NCBI RefSeq assembly: GCF_900114315.1 | Contig: NZ_FOSQ01000006.1 | Coordinates: forward strand, 1-64,000 | Source: Falsiroseomonas stagni DSM 19981 | GTDB taxonomy: Bacteria; Pseudomonadota; Alphaproteobacteria; Acetobacterales; Acetobacteraceae | DNA: 64,000 nucleotides | Reading direction: 5' to 3' | Part shown: one piece after another, positions 53,112 through 61,928 of the stretch | Numbering within the stretch: the stretch's first letter is position 1 | Layout of the letters: each line of letters starts with the position of its first letter | Notes under the pieces: model-generated | The model's database searches: none | Seen by the model: only the letters and a program-made list of their open reading frames with translations | What the model was told of the DNA's origin: nothing | Program-made: the position numbers and the translations under genes

Positions 53112-53330
53112 ATGACCATCAACAAGAGCCTCGCATCCTCCTCCCTGGCCGAGGTGATCGACCGCATCCTCGACAAGGGTGTCGTCGTCGACGCCTTCAT
53201 CCGCGTGGCGCTGGTGGGCATCGAGCTCATCGCCATCGAGATCCGCGCGGTGGTGGCCTCCGTCGAGACCTACCTGAAGTATGCTGAGGCAGTGGGCCTG
53301 ACGACCGACCCCGCCGCGGCCGCGGCCTGA
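53112..53330 (+). CDS. gvpA: Major gas vesicle shell protein GvpA
   Basis: A 72-residue protein of near-canonical GvpA sequence: [56 protein letters not shown]. It forms the ribbed gas-permeable wall. It has the two amphipathic beta strands and the helix with DRILDKG. It is far from gvpN (12 kb) and has its own upstream gap, fitting high, separate expression. ATG 53112 is preceded by GGAG at 53101-53104. Confidence 0.95.
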   Translation: MTINKSLASSSLAEVIDRILDKGVVVDAFIRVALVGIELIAIEIRAVVASVETYLKYAEAVGLTTDPAAAAA

Positions 53331-53347
53331 CGCGCGCCGCGCGCGCC

Positions 53348-54220
53348 GTGACGGTGGAACGGGAACAGGCGGCGCGCGGCCTGGGTGGCCGCGCGGCGCT
53401 GGAAGCCTACCGGGCCGCGCGCGTGGCCCAGCGCGGCGATCTGCGCGCCGCGCTGCGGGCGAACCGGGAGGCGCTGCGCGCCGCCCGGGTGCTGCCCGCC
53501 GGCGCGAAGACGCCCGACAGCGCCACGGATACCGTGGCCGACGCGCCCGCGCCGCCGGTCCTGGCGGCGCCGGCGGCACCGCGATCCGTCTTCGCCAGCC
53601 TGGTGGAGGCGGAGCGCGCCCTGGCGCCACCGGAACCGCTTCCACCGACGGTGGCGGAGGTCCCGCTGCCCGTCGAGGACCATGCGGCGCCGGCGGCGGA
53701 GCCGATGGTGACGGACATTCCAGCGGCCGAGGCGGCTGCGGCGGAGAGCCCCATCGCCGATGGTCCGCCGGACGGCGCGCTCATCGTCGCCAAGCCCGGC
53801 GTCATCGAGCCGAAAGTCGATGAGCCGGCTATCGATGAGCCGGTTGCCGATGAGCCCGTCATCGCGCAGCCCATCGCCGCTGAAGCCATCGGCGAGGATG
53901 CACCCACTGGCGACGACCCCATCGGCGTAGCGGCGATCGACGTATCGGCGGATGCACCGGCCGCGATCGACCTCGTTGCCGCGGCGGAGGTGCCACCGGA
54001 CGCACCGCCTGAAGAGCCGATGGCGCGCGCGACCACTGACCTCTCGGCGATCCGCGAACTCGGCCCCGGCATGCGCCACCGGCTGGCGCAGATCGGCTAT
54101 CACAATTGCGAAGACCTGGCGGCGGCGGACCCCGCGCGGCTGGCCCAGCAACTCGGCGAAGTCAGCCGGCTGCTGCGGCCGGAAAGCTGGATCGCCGCAG
54201 CGCGCGCCGCCATCGGCTGA
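53348..54220 (+). CDS. Helix-hairpin-helix protein with Pro/Ala/Glu-rich linker, next to gvpA
   Basis: A 290-residue protein starting at GTG 53348, 17 bp after gvpA. An N-terminal basic helical region (about 1-50) and a C-terminal helix-hairpin-helix module (IRELGPGMRHRLAQIGYHNCEDLAAADPARLAQQL, about 235-270) flank a long disordered linker rich in Ala, Pro, Glu, Asp and Ile with short imperfect repeats such as DEPAIDEPVADEPV. It occupies the place where gvpC follows gvpA in cyanobacteria, but lacks the 33-residue GvpC repeats. No ribosome site is obvious. Function unknown. Confidence 0.68.
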   Translation: MTVEREQAARGLGGRAALEAYRAARVAQRGDLRAALRANREALRAARVLPAGAKTPDSATDTVADAPAPPVLAAPAAPRSVFASLVEAERALAPPEPLPPTVAEVPLPVEDHAAPAAEPMVTDIPAAEAAAAESPIADGPPDGALIVAKPGVIEPKVDEPAIDEPVADEPVIAQPIAAEAIGEDAPTGDDPIGVAAIDVSADAPAAIDLVAAAEVPPDAPPEEPMARATTDLSAIRELGPGMRHRLAQIGYHNCEDLAAADPARLAQQLGEVSRLLRPESWIAAARAAIG

Positions 54221-54236
54221 CCGCGCGCGACTTGCG

Positions 54237-54280
54237 CCTGCCAGCGGCATGGTGGCAGGGTCCCGCGACACGGTCGCGGG
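54237..54280 (+). terminator. Two tandem hairpins at the end of the gas-vesicle cluster
   Basis: CCTGCCA / TGGCAGG (54237-54243 and 54253-54259, 9-base loop) is followed by CCCGCGAC-ACG-GTCGCGGG (54262-54280, perfect 8-bp stem). No T-run follows. They lie after the helix-hairpin-helix gene and only 6 bases before the glutathione-transferase ATG, so they may end the vesicle transcript and also hide the ribosome site of the next gene. Confidence 0.5.
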
Positions 54281-54286
54281 GCCAGC

Positions 54287-54895
54287 ATGCTGCAGTTCTA
54301 CGGATGGGCGACGCCGAATTCGCAGCGCGTCTCCATCATGCTGGAGGAATGCGGCCTCTCCTACGCCGTCACGGGCGTGAACATCCGTGCGCGTCAACAA
54401 TTCGCGCCCGAGATCCTGGCGCTGAATCCCTATGGCAAGATCCCGATCCTGGTGGAGGACGGGCGCGCCATCATCGAAAGCGGCGCCATCCTGCTGCACC
54501 TGGCGGAACGCCACGGCGTGCTGTGGGGGGAGGACCGGGCGACGACGCTGTCCTGGCTGATGGTGGCGCTGACCTCGCTCGGCCCCTTCACCGGGCAGGC
54601 GCATCACTGGACCGAACTGGCGCCGGAGAAGCCGGAAGCCGCGCGGGCGCATACGACCGCGCTGGTGGATCGCGTCTACCGGCTGCTGGAGGGCCGGCTG
54701 GCCGCGGTGCGGTATCTTGCGGGCGTGGAATGCAGCATCGCGGATGTCGCGGCCTATCCCTGGGTGGCGAAGCATCACTGGGCGGAACGCGATCTGGCCG
54801 CGACACCGTATCTTGCCGCCTGGTTCGAACGAATGGGCCAAAGGCCCGCGGTGCAGCGCGGCATGCGCGTGCCGGAAGGCGCGCGGCTGGAATGA
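54287..54895 (+). CDS. Glutathione S-transferase family protein
   Basis: A 202-residue GST. The N-terminal thioredoxin fold has FYGWATPNSQRVSIMLEECGL with Ser12 as likely catalytic residue, the cis-Pro segment GKIPILVEDG and ESGAILLHLAER for glutathione binding. The helical C-domain has CSIADVAAYPWVAKH. It resembles the bacterial Ure2p-like/beta classes. Role not defined; it lies outside the gas-vesicle unit and 19 bp before an ABC receptor gene. Confidence 0.87.
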   Translation: MLQFYGWATPNSQRVSIMLEECGLSYAVTGVNIRARQQFAPEILALNPYGKIPILVEDGRAIIESGAILLHLAERHGVLWGEDRATTLSWLMVALTSLGPFTGQAHHWTELAPEKPEAARAHTTALVDRVYRLLEGRLAAVRYLAGVECSIADVAAYPWVAKHHWAERDLAATPYLAAWFERMGQRPAVQRGMRVPEGARLE

Positions 54896-54914
54896 CGATC
54901 GGGAGAGAGCACGC

Positions 54915-56501
54915 ATGAAGAAGACCTGGCTGGCGGTCGCGCTGGCGCTGATGACGGCGGGGGCGGAGGCGCAGACGGTACCGCCGGACCGCGTGCTGCG
55001 GATGGTGCCGAATGCGGACCTCCAGACGCTCGATCCCATCAACACCACCGCCGGCGTCGTCTCCTCCCACGCCCAGATGATCTACGATCAGTTGTTCGGT
55101 CGGGATGCCGAGCAGCGGCCGCAGCCGCAGATGGTCGGCGCCTGGAGCGTCTCGGCCGACGCGCTGACCTGGCGCTTCACGCTGCGCGAGGGCCTGGCCT
55201 TCCATGACGGCGCGCCGGTGACGGCGGAGGATGTGGTGGTGTCCCTGCGGCGCTGGGGCGCGCGGGATCCGCATGGGCGGCAGATCATCGCCATCACCAC
55301 GAGCCTGGCCGCCGATGCGGATGGCCGGACCATCGTGTGGCAGTTGCGCCGGCCCTATGCGCTGATGCTGGATGCGCTGTCGAAGCCTGCGGGCAACATG
55401 CCGGCCATCATGCCGGCGCGCATCGCGGCGGCCGACCCCTTCACCGCGATCCGTGACACCATCGGCAGCGGGCCCTTCATCTTCGTGCGTGAGGAATGGG
55501 TGCCGGGCAGCACCGTCGTCTACCGGCGCAACCCGGCCTATGTGCCGCGGCGGGAACCTGCTTCCGGCACGGCGGGCGGCAAGGTCGCGCATGTCGATCG
55601 CGTGGAATGGCTGAACATCGCCAATGCGCAGACCTCCGCGCTGGCGCTGATCCAGGGGGAACTCGACTACATCGAGAGCCCCGGCGTGGACTTTCTTCCG
55701 TTGCTGCAGCGGCGCGGGATGCGGATCATCCGGACCAACACGCTCGGCGCGCCGGGCATGATCCGCATGAACCACATCCACCCGCCCTTCAACGACCCGC
55801 GCGCCCGGCAGGCGCTGATGCAGCTGGTGAACCAGGAGGAATTCCTCCAGGCCATGTTCCCGGAGCCGTCGCTGTACCAGGTGTGCCACGCCTTCTTCGT
55901 CTGCGGGTCGCCGCAGGAGACGAATGCGGGCGTGCCGGCGGGGCTGGGTTCGCCGGCGGCGCGGGAGCGGGCGCGGCAATTGCTGCGGGAGAGCGGGTAT
56001 GATGGCGCGCCGATCGTCATCATGGACCCCACCGACAACCCCTTCATGCATGCGGCGACGCTGGTGCTGGCGCAGCAGATGCAGTCGGTGGGGTTCCGGA
56101 CGGATGTGCAGGCGACGGATTTCGCCTCCATGGCCGGACGGCGGGCGAATAGGCGGCCGCCGGCGGAGGGTGGCTGGCATATCGGCCTGACCTTCTGGAA
56201 CGGCCTCGGCGCCAGTGATCCCGTGGGCAATGTGCCGATGGCGGCGAGTTGCGATGCGGCCTGGCCGGGCTGGCCCTGCGACGCGGCGCACCAGGCGCTG
56301 ATCGACAGCTTCCCCTATGCCGCGACGGCGGAGGAGCGGAAGCGCATCCTGGATGAGTTGCATGCCAGCGCGTACCGGCTGGTGCCCTATGTGCCCTTCG
56401 GCCAGTGGTACCTGCCATCCGCCGTCACGCCACGGATCAGCGACGTGCTGGCGATGCCGGGCATCATCATCGCGTGGAACATCCGCAAGGCGGCGCGGTA
56501 G
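54915..56501 (+). CDS. ABC transporter family-5 substrate-binding protein
   Basis: A 528-residue periplasmic receptor of the DppA/OppA family. The signal peptide is KKTWLAVALALMTAGAEA (2-19). The family pattern TWRFTLREGLAFHDGAPVTAEDVVVSL is at about 85-112. GGGAGAG precedes ATG 54915. No permease or ATPase gene adjoins it, so it is an orphan receptor or uses a distant transporter. Many such orphans exist in this kind of genome. Confidence 0.88.
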   Translation: MKKTWLAVALALMTAGAEAQTVPPDRVLRMVPNADLQTLDPINTTAGVVSSHAQMIYDQLFGRDAEQRPQPQMVGAWSVSADALTWRFTLREGLAFHDGAPVTAEDVVVSLRRWGARDPHGRQIIAITTSLAADADGRTIVWQLRRPYALMLDALSKPAGNMPAIMPARIAAADPFTAIRDTIGSGPFIFVREEWVPGSTVVYRRNPAYVPRREPASGTAGGKVAHVDRVEWLNIANAQTSALALIQGELDYIESPGVDFLPLLQRRGMRIIRTNTLGAPGMIRMNHIHPPFNDPRARQALMQLVNQEEFLQAMFPEPSLYQVCHAFFVCGSPQETNAGVPAGLGSPAARERARQLLRESGYDGAPIVIMDPTDNPFMHAATLVLAQQMQSVGFRTDVQATDFASMAGRRANRRPPAEGGWHIGLTFWNGLGASDPVGNVPMAASCDAAWPGWPCDAAHQALIDSFPYAATAEERKRILDELHASAYRLVPYVPFGQWYLPSAVTPRISDVLAMPGIIIAWNIRKAAR

Positions 56502-56508
56502 CGTCGCC

Positions 56509-56967
56509 TCAGGGCGCAGCGCGGGTGTGGACCATCAGGTCGTTCTCACCCCGCTGCACGACCTCATCCTTCTGGTTCAGCAGGTCGAAGCCCAGCGTGA
56601 TGATGCCGCGGGCCGGGTTCTTCGTGGCGCGTTTCGACAGCACGGTGATGCGGGCGGCGATGCGGTCATTCACCAGGATCGGGCCTGCGAAACTCCATCG
56701 CCAGTTCAGCGACACGATGGCCGCGAATTTCACCGGCGCGCGGTTCTTGAGGCCATCGCACAGCGCGAGGCCGAGCAGGCCATGCGCGACACGGCCGGGG
56801 TAGCCGAGGGCGCGGGCGTAGTCGTCATCCATGTGGATGTCGAAGAAATCCCCGGTGAGGCCGGCGAAGGCGACGATATGCGCCTCCGTCACCACGATGC
56901 CGCCGGTCTCGAATTGCAGGCCGATGGCCGCGTCCTCGAATCGCAGCAGGGAAGCGTCGAGCTTCAC
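56509..56967 (-). CDS. MaoC-like dehydratase
   Basis: A 152-residue hot-dog-fold protein. The motif FAGLTGDFFDIHMDDDYARALGYPGRVAHGLLGLAL carries the expected catalytic Asp and His positions. The GTG at 56967 overlaps the SDR stop (GTGA). It differs from the MaoC protein at 18372 in length and in lacking a PLH triad (FFDIH instead). It is convergent with the ABC receptor gene, with a gap of only 7 bp. Confidence 0.83.
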   Translation of the reverse strand: MKLDASLLRFEDAAIGLQFETGGIVVTEAHIVAFAGLTGDFFDIHMDDDYARALGYPGRVAHGLLGLALCDGLKNRAPVKFAAIVSLNWRWSFAGPILVNDRIAARITVLSKRATKNPARGIITLGFDLLNQKDEVVQRGENDLMVHTRAAP

Positions 56968-57731
56968 AGCTTGTGCATGTGCAGGCCGCCATCGATGTGG
57001 AAGGCGTCGCCGGTGCTGAAGGGGATGGCGCCGCTGACCAGGCCGGCGATGGCGTTGCCGACATCCTCCGGCTGGCCCCAGCGGCGGATGGGGGACAGGC
57101 CATCGGCGATGCGCTGTTCGTATTTCGCCACAACGGGTGCCGTCATGTCGGTGCGGATGACGCCGGGGCGGATGTCGAAGACGGGGATGCCGTCCTCCGC
57201 CAGGCGGAAAGCGTAGCAGCGCGCCACCATGCTGACGGCGGTCTTGCTGGCGGTGTATTCGGTGCGGTCGGGGGACGCCATCAGGGCGTTGGCGGAGGAG
57301 ACGAAGACGACAGCACGGTTGCCACGCTGCGGCGCGCCTTCCGCCACCATCCGCCGCGCCACCGCCTGGGTCACGAAGAAGGGCGCGCGGGCGTTGATGT
57401 CCATGCAGCGGTCCCAGCTTGCGTGCGTGACATCGAGGATGTCGCCCCGCTGCATGGCGCCGACACCGGCATTGTTCACCAGCGCCTCCAGCCCCTGCCC
57501 GGCCTCCCACGCCCAGGCGACCATGGCGGCGACGGCATCGAGATCCGCGACATCGCAAAGCGTCCAGTCGAAGCGCGTGCCGGCGGCTTCGACGGCCGCC
57601 GCGGTCTCGGCGAAGCCATCCTCGGCCAGGTCGCAGCCGAGGATGTCGTAGCCCTTGCGGGCCAGGGCCACGCAGGATGCGCGGCCGATGCCGCGGCGTG
57701 CGCCCGTCACCAGCGCGACAGGGCGGCTCAT
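56964..57731 (-). CDS. Short-chain dehydrogenase/reductase (FabG-like)
   Basis: A 255-residue classical SDR. The cofactor motif is TGARRGIG (9-16), NNAGVG follows near 87, the catalytic Tyr/Lys are in YTASK, and the C-terminus ends GDAFHIDGGLHMHKL. With the MaoC gene it probably handles an acyl or keto intermediate. The adjacent MATE and Bug genes are on the same strand but a 58-bp gap intervenes. Confidence 0.87.
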   Translation of the reverse strand: MSRPVALVTGARRGIGRASCVALARKGYDILGCDLAEDGFAETAAAVEAAGTRFDWTLCDVADLDAVAAMVAWAWEAGQGLEALVNNAGVGAMQRGDILDVTHASWDRCMDINARAPFFVTQAVARRMVAEGAPQRGNRAVVFVSSANALMASPDRTEYTASKTAVSMVARCYAFRLAEDGIPVFDIRPGVIRTDMTAPVVAKYEQRIADGLSPIRRWGQPEDVGNAIAGLVSGAIPFSTGDAFHIDGGLHMHKL

Positions 57732-57789
57732 GCGGCGATTTCCAGGATCATGGCGTTTCCTCCGCGGCGAGGATGCCGGCCGTAGGGGT

Positions 57790-59085
57790 TCAGCGCCAGA
57801 GGGAGGGGCGGATACTGGCGGCGATGACGGCGCCATAGGCGGTGATGCCGAGGGCCACGCCGATGAAGTGGCCGGTCAGGCCGAGGCCCAGCCCGTGGGC
57901 CAGCACGAAGCCACCGCCGACCGCGAGCGCGAAGCGGGACAGCGCGGCGGCGAGCGGCCAGCGCATCCGCCCGGCACCCTGGGAGGCGAAGTACAGCGCC
58001 ATGCCGAGGCCGAAGCCGCCATAGGCCGGCCCGATGATGCCCAGCGCCTGCGTCGCCACCGCCACCACCGCCGGATCGCCGCTGAACAGGCGGGCGAAGA
58101 AGGCCGGGAAGATCGCCACCACCACGCCGATGGAGAAGGCGACGCCGAAGGCCAGCGCGCCGCCGGTCCAGGCGATGCGCCGCGCCTCCGCCCAATCCCC
58201 CGCGCCCACGGCGCGGCCGACCAGTGCCGTCAGCGCCGATCCCACGGCGAAGACCAGCGGGATCATCAGGAATTCCAGCCGGGCGGAGATGCCATAGCCC
58301 GCCACCACGGCGGCGCCCTGCGGGGCAAGCTGCGCCGTCACCAGGATGGTTGTCATGTTGGCGATGGCGGCGATGACGCAGGCGACGAGGCCGACCGAGA
58401 GGATGCGCCAGAACATGGCGCCGGAGGGCCGCACGCGCAGCGTCGGCCGGAAGCCCGCGCCGCCCCGCCAGACCACCACCATCATCGCCAGGGACGCCAG
58501 CAGGAACACGCCGCCGAAGGCCGCGCCGAGGCCCGCGAGGCCCATGCCGAAAGGCTCCGCCAGCAGCCAGCCGATCGGCGGATAGGCCGCCCAGGCGATG
58601 ACCAGCACCCGCGCCGCCAGCGCATGGCGACCGCCGCCGCGCAGGACGGAGGCGAGGGTATTCGCCATCCAGGACGGCACGGCGCCGAGGCCGAAGAGCC
58701 ACATGGAATAGGCGGCCGCCGCCTCCGCCGCTGCCGGGCCGCCGACCAGGCCCAGCACCTCCCTCGGGAAGACCGCCAGCGGGATGGCGAAGGCGAGGCC
58801 CGCCAGCACGGCGATCAGCCCGGCATGCAGCACCAGCCCCGCCGCCTGGTCCGGCCGCCCGCTGCCGAGCGAGCGCGCGATGGCGGAGACGACGCCGCCG
58901 CCCATGGCGCCGCCCGACATCATCTGCATCAGCAGCGCGAAGGGCAGCACGACTGCCCAGCCCGCCAGCGCCGGCGTGCCCTGCCGCGCCGCCAGCCACA
59001 TTTCCACCAGCTGCGCCCCGGCCTGGAGGATGGACCCGAGGGCCGTCGGCGCCGCGAGGCGCAGGATCGCCTGCAGCCGGGTCAC
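57790..59085 (-). CDS. MATE-family efflux transporter
   Basis: A 431-residue membrane protein with about 12 helices in two related halves, typical for MATE antiporters. Visible family segments are GSILQAGAQLVEMWLAARQGTPALAGWAV in the first half and VVAGYGISARLEFLMIPLVFAVGSALTALVGRAVGAG in the second. The GTG at 59085 overlaps the Bug receptor stop (GTGA). It exports drugs or metabolites by sodium or proton exchange. Substrate unknown. Confidence 0.88.
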   Translation of the reverse strand: MTRLQAILRLAAPTALGSILQAGAQLVEMWLAARQGTPALAGWAVVLPFALLMQMMSGGAMGGGVVSAIARSLGSGRPDQAAGLVLHAGLIAVLAGLAFAIPLAVFPREVLGLVGGPAAAEAAAAYSMWLFGLGAVPSWMANTLASVLRGGGRHALAARVLVIAWAAYPPIGWLLAEPFGMGLAGLGAAFGGVFLLASLAMMVVVWRGGAGFRPTLRVRPSGAMFWRILSVGLVACVIAAIANMTTILVTAQLAPQGAAVVAGYGISARLEFLMIPLVFAVGSALTALVGRAVGAGDWAEARRIAWTGGALAFGVAFSIGVVVAIFPAFFARLFSGDPAVVAVATQALGIIGPAYGGFGLGMALYFASQGAGRMRWPLAAALSRFALAVGGGFVLAHGLGLGLTGHFIGVALGITAYGAVIAASIRPSLWR

Positions 59086-60068
59086 TCCGGCTTCACGCCG
59101 GCCCGCTGCGCCACCTCCCGCCACCGCGCCAGCTCCGGGGCGAGGATGGCGCGGAATTCCTCGGGGGTGCTGATGATGGGGCGCATGCCTTGGCTGGCGA
59201 TGCGGGCAGTGAAGGTGGCGTCGTCATAGATGCGGCGGATATCGGCCGCGATCTTCCGGGTGATCTCGGCCGGCGTGCCGGCGGGGACGACGAAGCCGAG
59301 CCAGCCGCTGGCCTCATAGCCCGCGAAGCCGAGTTCGGCGAAGGTCGCGACTTCCGGCAACAGGGGGTCCCGCGTGCGGCCGGTGGTGGCCAGCGCCCGG
59401 GCCTGGCCGTTGCGCACGGCGGCGACGATGGAATTCAGCGTCGTCATCGTCATGTCCACCTGGCCACCCAGCGTATCCGTCAGCGCCTGCGGGCTGCCGC
59501 GATAGGGGACATGGGTGATGTCGATGCCGGCGAGCTGCTTGAAGAACTCCCCCGCCATGTGGCCGGAAGTGCCGGTGCCCGGCGTGGCGTAGGTCAGCAC
59601 GCCAGGCCGCGCGCGCGCCGCGGCGACCACATCGGCCACGGTCTGGAAGGGCGATTGCGCGCGCACCACCAGGGCGTTGTCGTTGGAGCCCACCAGCGCC
59701 ACGGGATCGAAGCCGCCCACCGGGTCATAGGGCAGGGTCGGGTTGATGGCGGGACCGATGGCGAGGACCGAGGAATTGGCCATCAGGATCGTGTAGCCGT
59801 CGCGGGGCGCGCGGAAGGCGGCCTCCGTCCCGATGATGCCGGCGGCGCCGGCGCGGTTCTCCACCACCACCGGCTGGCCCCAGAGCTCCGACAGGCGCTG
59901 CGCATAGGCCCGCGCCAGCGTGTCCGTGCCCGCGCCAGCGGGGAAGGGGACGATGATCCGCACGGCGCGCGTCGGCCAGGGTTGCGCCTGGGCGAGTGCC
60001 AGCGACGGCGCGGCAACCATGGACAGCAGGACCAGGCGCCGGGCCAAGGGGGTGGGCTTGCTCGGCAT
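59082..60068 (-). CDS. Tripartite tricarboxylate transporter receptor (Bug/TctC family)
   Basis: A 328-residue receptor. It has a signal peptide (ARRLVLLSMVAAPSLALAQA), then WPTRAVRIIVPFPAGAGTDTLAR, the NRAGAAGIIGTEAAFRAPRDGYT loop and TYATPGTGTSGHMAGEFFK. It is the first gene of a unit with the MATE transporter. No TctAB genes. One of four Bug receptors in this window. Confidence 0.9.
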   Translation of the reverse strand: MPSKPTPLARRLVLLSMVAAPSLALAQAQPWPTRAVRIIVPFPAGAGTDTLARAYAQRLSELWGQPVVVENRAGAAGIIGTEAAFRAPRDGYTILMANSSVLAIGPAINPTLPYDPVGGFDPVALVGSNDNALVVRAQSPFQTVADVVAAARARPGVLTYATPGTGTSGHMAGEFFKQLAGIDITHVPYRGSPQALTDTLGGQVDMTMTTLNSIVAAVRNGQARALATTGRTRDPLLPEVATFAELGFAGYEASGWLGFVVPAGTPAEITRKIAADIRRIYDDATFTARIASQGMRPIISTPEEFRAILAPELARWREVAQRAGVKPE

Positions 60069-60148
60069 GGGCGGTCACCTCGGCGATGTTTCACGCCCAT
60101 GCTGCCAGGACGGCCGGGCGGCGCGAAGGCCCGGCCGCCCGGTTGCGA

Positions 60149-61129
60149 TCAACTCGGCTGGACGCCGGCGGCGCGGACCACCGGGCCCCAGCGATCGGCT
60201 TCCGCGGCGACGAAGGCCGCGATCTCCGCCGGCGATGGGTTGCCAAGCGAGACGACGCCGATGCTCTCCAGCCTGTCCTTCACGCTGGGGTCGTTGAGGC
60301 CCTGTTGCAGCACCTCATTCACCCTGGCCGCGATGGCCGGGTCCATGCCGGCGGGGGCGGCCATGAGGAACCAGTTGGTCGCGACGGCGTCGGGGAAGCC
60401 GGCCTCCCCCACCGTCGGCACTTCCGGCATCGCGCTGATGCGCTGGGCGGAGGAGACGGCGATGCCGCGCAGCAGCCCGCCGCGGATCGCCCCCGCATTG
60501 GCGCCGGAGGTGTCCCACAGCGAGGTGGTGTTGTTGCCGAGCACGCTCTGCTGCGCCTCCGCCGCACCGCGGAACGGCACGTGCAGCATCCGGACGCCGG
60601 CCTGCATGCCCCACATCACGCCGGTCAGGTGGCCGACGGAGCCGATGCCGGAGGAGCCGAAGGACACTTCCTCCGCCCTCCGCGCCGCCAGGGCGCGGTA
60701 CTGCGCCAGGTCCCGGATCGGGCCATCGCCCTTCACCGCGCAGACGATGGGCGCGCCGCCAAGCATGCCGACCCAGGTGAAGGCACGCTTCGGGTCATAG
60801 GCCAGGTTGGTGAAGAGGAAGGGCGCCACGGCCAGCGGGCCGGTGTTGGAAACGAGCAGCGTGTGACCATCGGGCGCCGCGCGCGCGGCTTCCCCGGTTG
60901 CCAGCGCGCCGCCGGCGCCGGCCCTGTTCTCCACCACGAAGGGCCGGCCGAAGGCGCGTTCCAGCCGTTCCAGCAGCGGCCGGATGATGAGGTCGCTGGT
61001 GCCGCCGGGGGCGTAGGGGTTCAGGATCCGGACGGGCCGGTTGGGCCAGGCGGCCTGGGCATGGCCGAAGCGGGGGGCAGCGAGGGTGGCGGCGGCAGCA
61101 AGCAGCAGGCGGCGGCGGTTCGGGGTCAT
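60149..61129 (-). CDS. Tripartite tricarboxylate transporter receptor (Bug/TctC family)
   Basis: A 326-residue receptor. The signal peptide (RRRLLLAAAATLAAPRFGHA) is followed by WPNRPVRILNPYAPGGTSDL, NRAGAGGALATGEAARAAPDGHT and VSFGSSGIGSVGHLTG. It lies 51 bp downstream of the racemase gene on the same strand, so it may import the racemase-pathway substrate (a ureide or carboxylate). Confidence 0.9.
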   Translation of the reverse strand: MTPNRRRLLLAAAATLAAPRFGHAQAAWPNRPVRILNPYAPGGTSDLIIRPLLERLERAFGRPFVVENRAGAGGALATGEAARAAPDGHTLLVSNTGPLAVAPFLFTNLAYDPKRAFTWVGMLGGAPIVCAVKGDGPIRDLAQYRALAARRAEEVSFGSSGIGSVGHLTGVMWGMQAGVRMLHVPFRGAAEAQQSVLGNNTTSLWDTSGANAGAIRGGLLRGIAVSSAQRISAMPEVPTVGEAGFPDAVATNWFLMAAPAGMDPAIAARVNEVLQQGLNDPSVKDRLESIGVVSLGNPSPAEIAAFVAAEADRWGPVVRAAGVQPS

Positions 61130-61180
61130 GCGGGCCTTCCGGTGTTGAAACGCGCTGGAAGGGGAGCAATCGCCGTGCCG

Positions 61181-61909
61181 TCAGCCCGCGTAGAGGCGGG
61201 CGAGCGGATCGCCGAAGCCGGTCAGCGCGCGCGGCCGGGGCGCGGCGGCGGCGTGCGGCGGCGCCAGGCCGACCAGCGCCTCCGCCAGGCGCACCGCGGC
61301 GACGGTGCCATCCACCAGGGGCACCGGGACCTGGGATGCGATGACCGGCGCGAGGCCGGCGAGCGGACCGCCGGCGAGGATCACGGCCTCCGCCCCATCC
61401 TGTTCCACCGATTGGCGGCAGAGATCGACCAGCAGCGCGGCGCGTTGCTCCGCCACCAGGCCGGGGTCGCCGGCGAAGGCGGGGCCCATGCGGAAGCCGG
61501 CGCAGCGGGACGCCAGGCCGTGATGGGCCAGCACATCCTCGAACATCGGGCGGAGTGCGGCGGTGAAGCTGACGATGCCGAAACGGCGGCCGAGCATGCA
61601 GGCGGCGTGGAAGGCGGCCTCGCTGATGCCGATGACGGGGACGCCGGCCAGTTCCTTGGCGGCATCGAGGCCCGGATCGCCGAAGCAGGCGATGATGGCG
61701 GCGTCATAGCTGCCGCGCCGGTCGGCGAGCGCCGCCAGCGTCGCCGGACCGGCCACCAGCCAATCCGCGCGGCTGACGATCAGCGGCAGGCCGAAGGGGG
61801 CGGAGACGGCCTCCACCACCGTGCCGGGGCGGGCGGCGCCGCGCGCGGCGGCGGCGATGCGGGCCGTGACGCTGTCCGTCGTGTTGCTGTTGATGACCAG
61901 AAGCCGCAC
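61181..61909 (-). CDS. Asp/Glu/hydantoin racemase family protein (allantoin racemase candidate)
   Basis: A 242-residue racemase. It starts RLLVINSNTTDSVTARI, the pattern of hydantoin and allantoin racemases. The two catalytic cysteines are expected at IIACFGDPGLDAAKE (Cys75) and in the second half, where VILAGGPLAGLAP has Gly where Cys would be expected. The missing second Cys should be checked. GTG 61909 is the start. It is followed on the genome by a hydroxyisourate hydrolase gene 19 bp upstream, so an allantoin racemase (HpxA) role fits. Confidence 0.78.
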   Translation of the reverse strand: MRLLVINSNTTDSVTARIAAAARGAARPGTVVEAVSAPFGLPLIVSRADWLVAGPATLAALADRRGSYDAAIIACFGDPGLDAAKELAGVPVIGISEAAFHAACMLGRRFGIVSFTAALRPMFEDVLAHHGLASRCAGFRMGPAFAGDPGLVAEQRAALLVDLCRQSVEQDGAEAVILAGGPLAGLAPVIASQVPVPLVDGTVAAVRLAEALVGLAPPHAAAAPRPRALTGFGDPLARLYAG

Positions 61910-61928
61910 GGCCCGAGCCCTTGCCTGT

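Noticed and set aside
53348-54220. Calling the HhH protein GvpC
   Set aside because: Position fits, but the 33-residue amphipathic GvpC repeats are absent.
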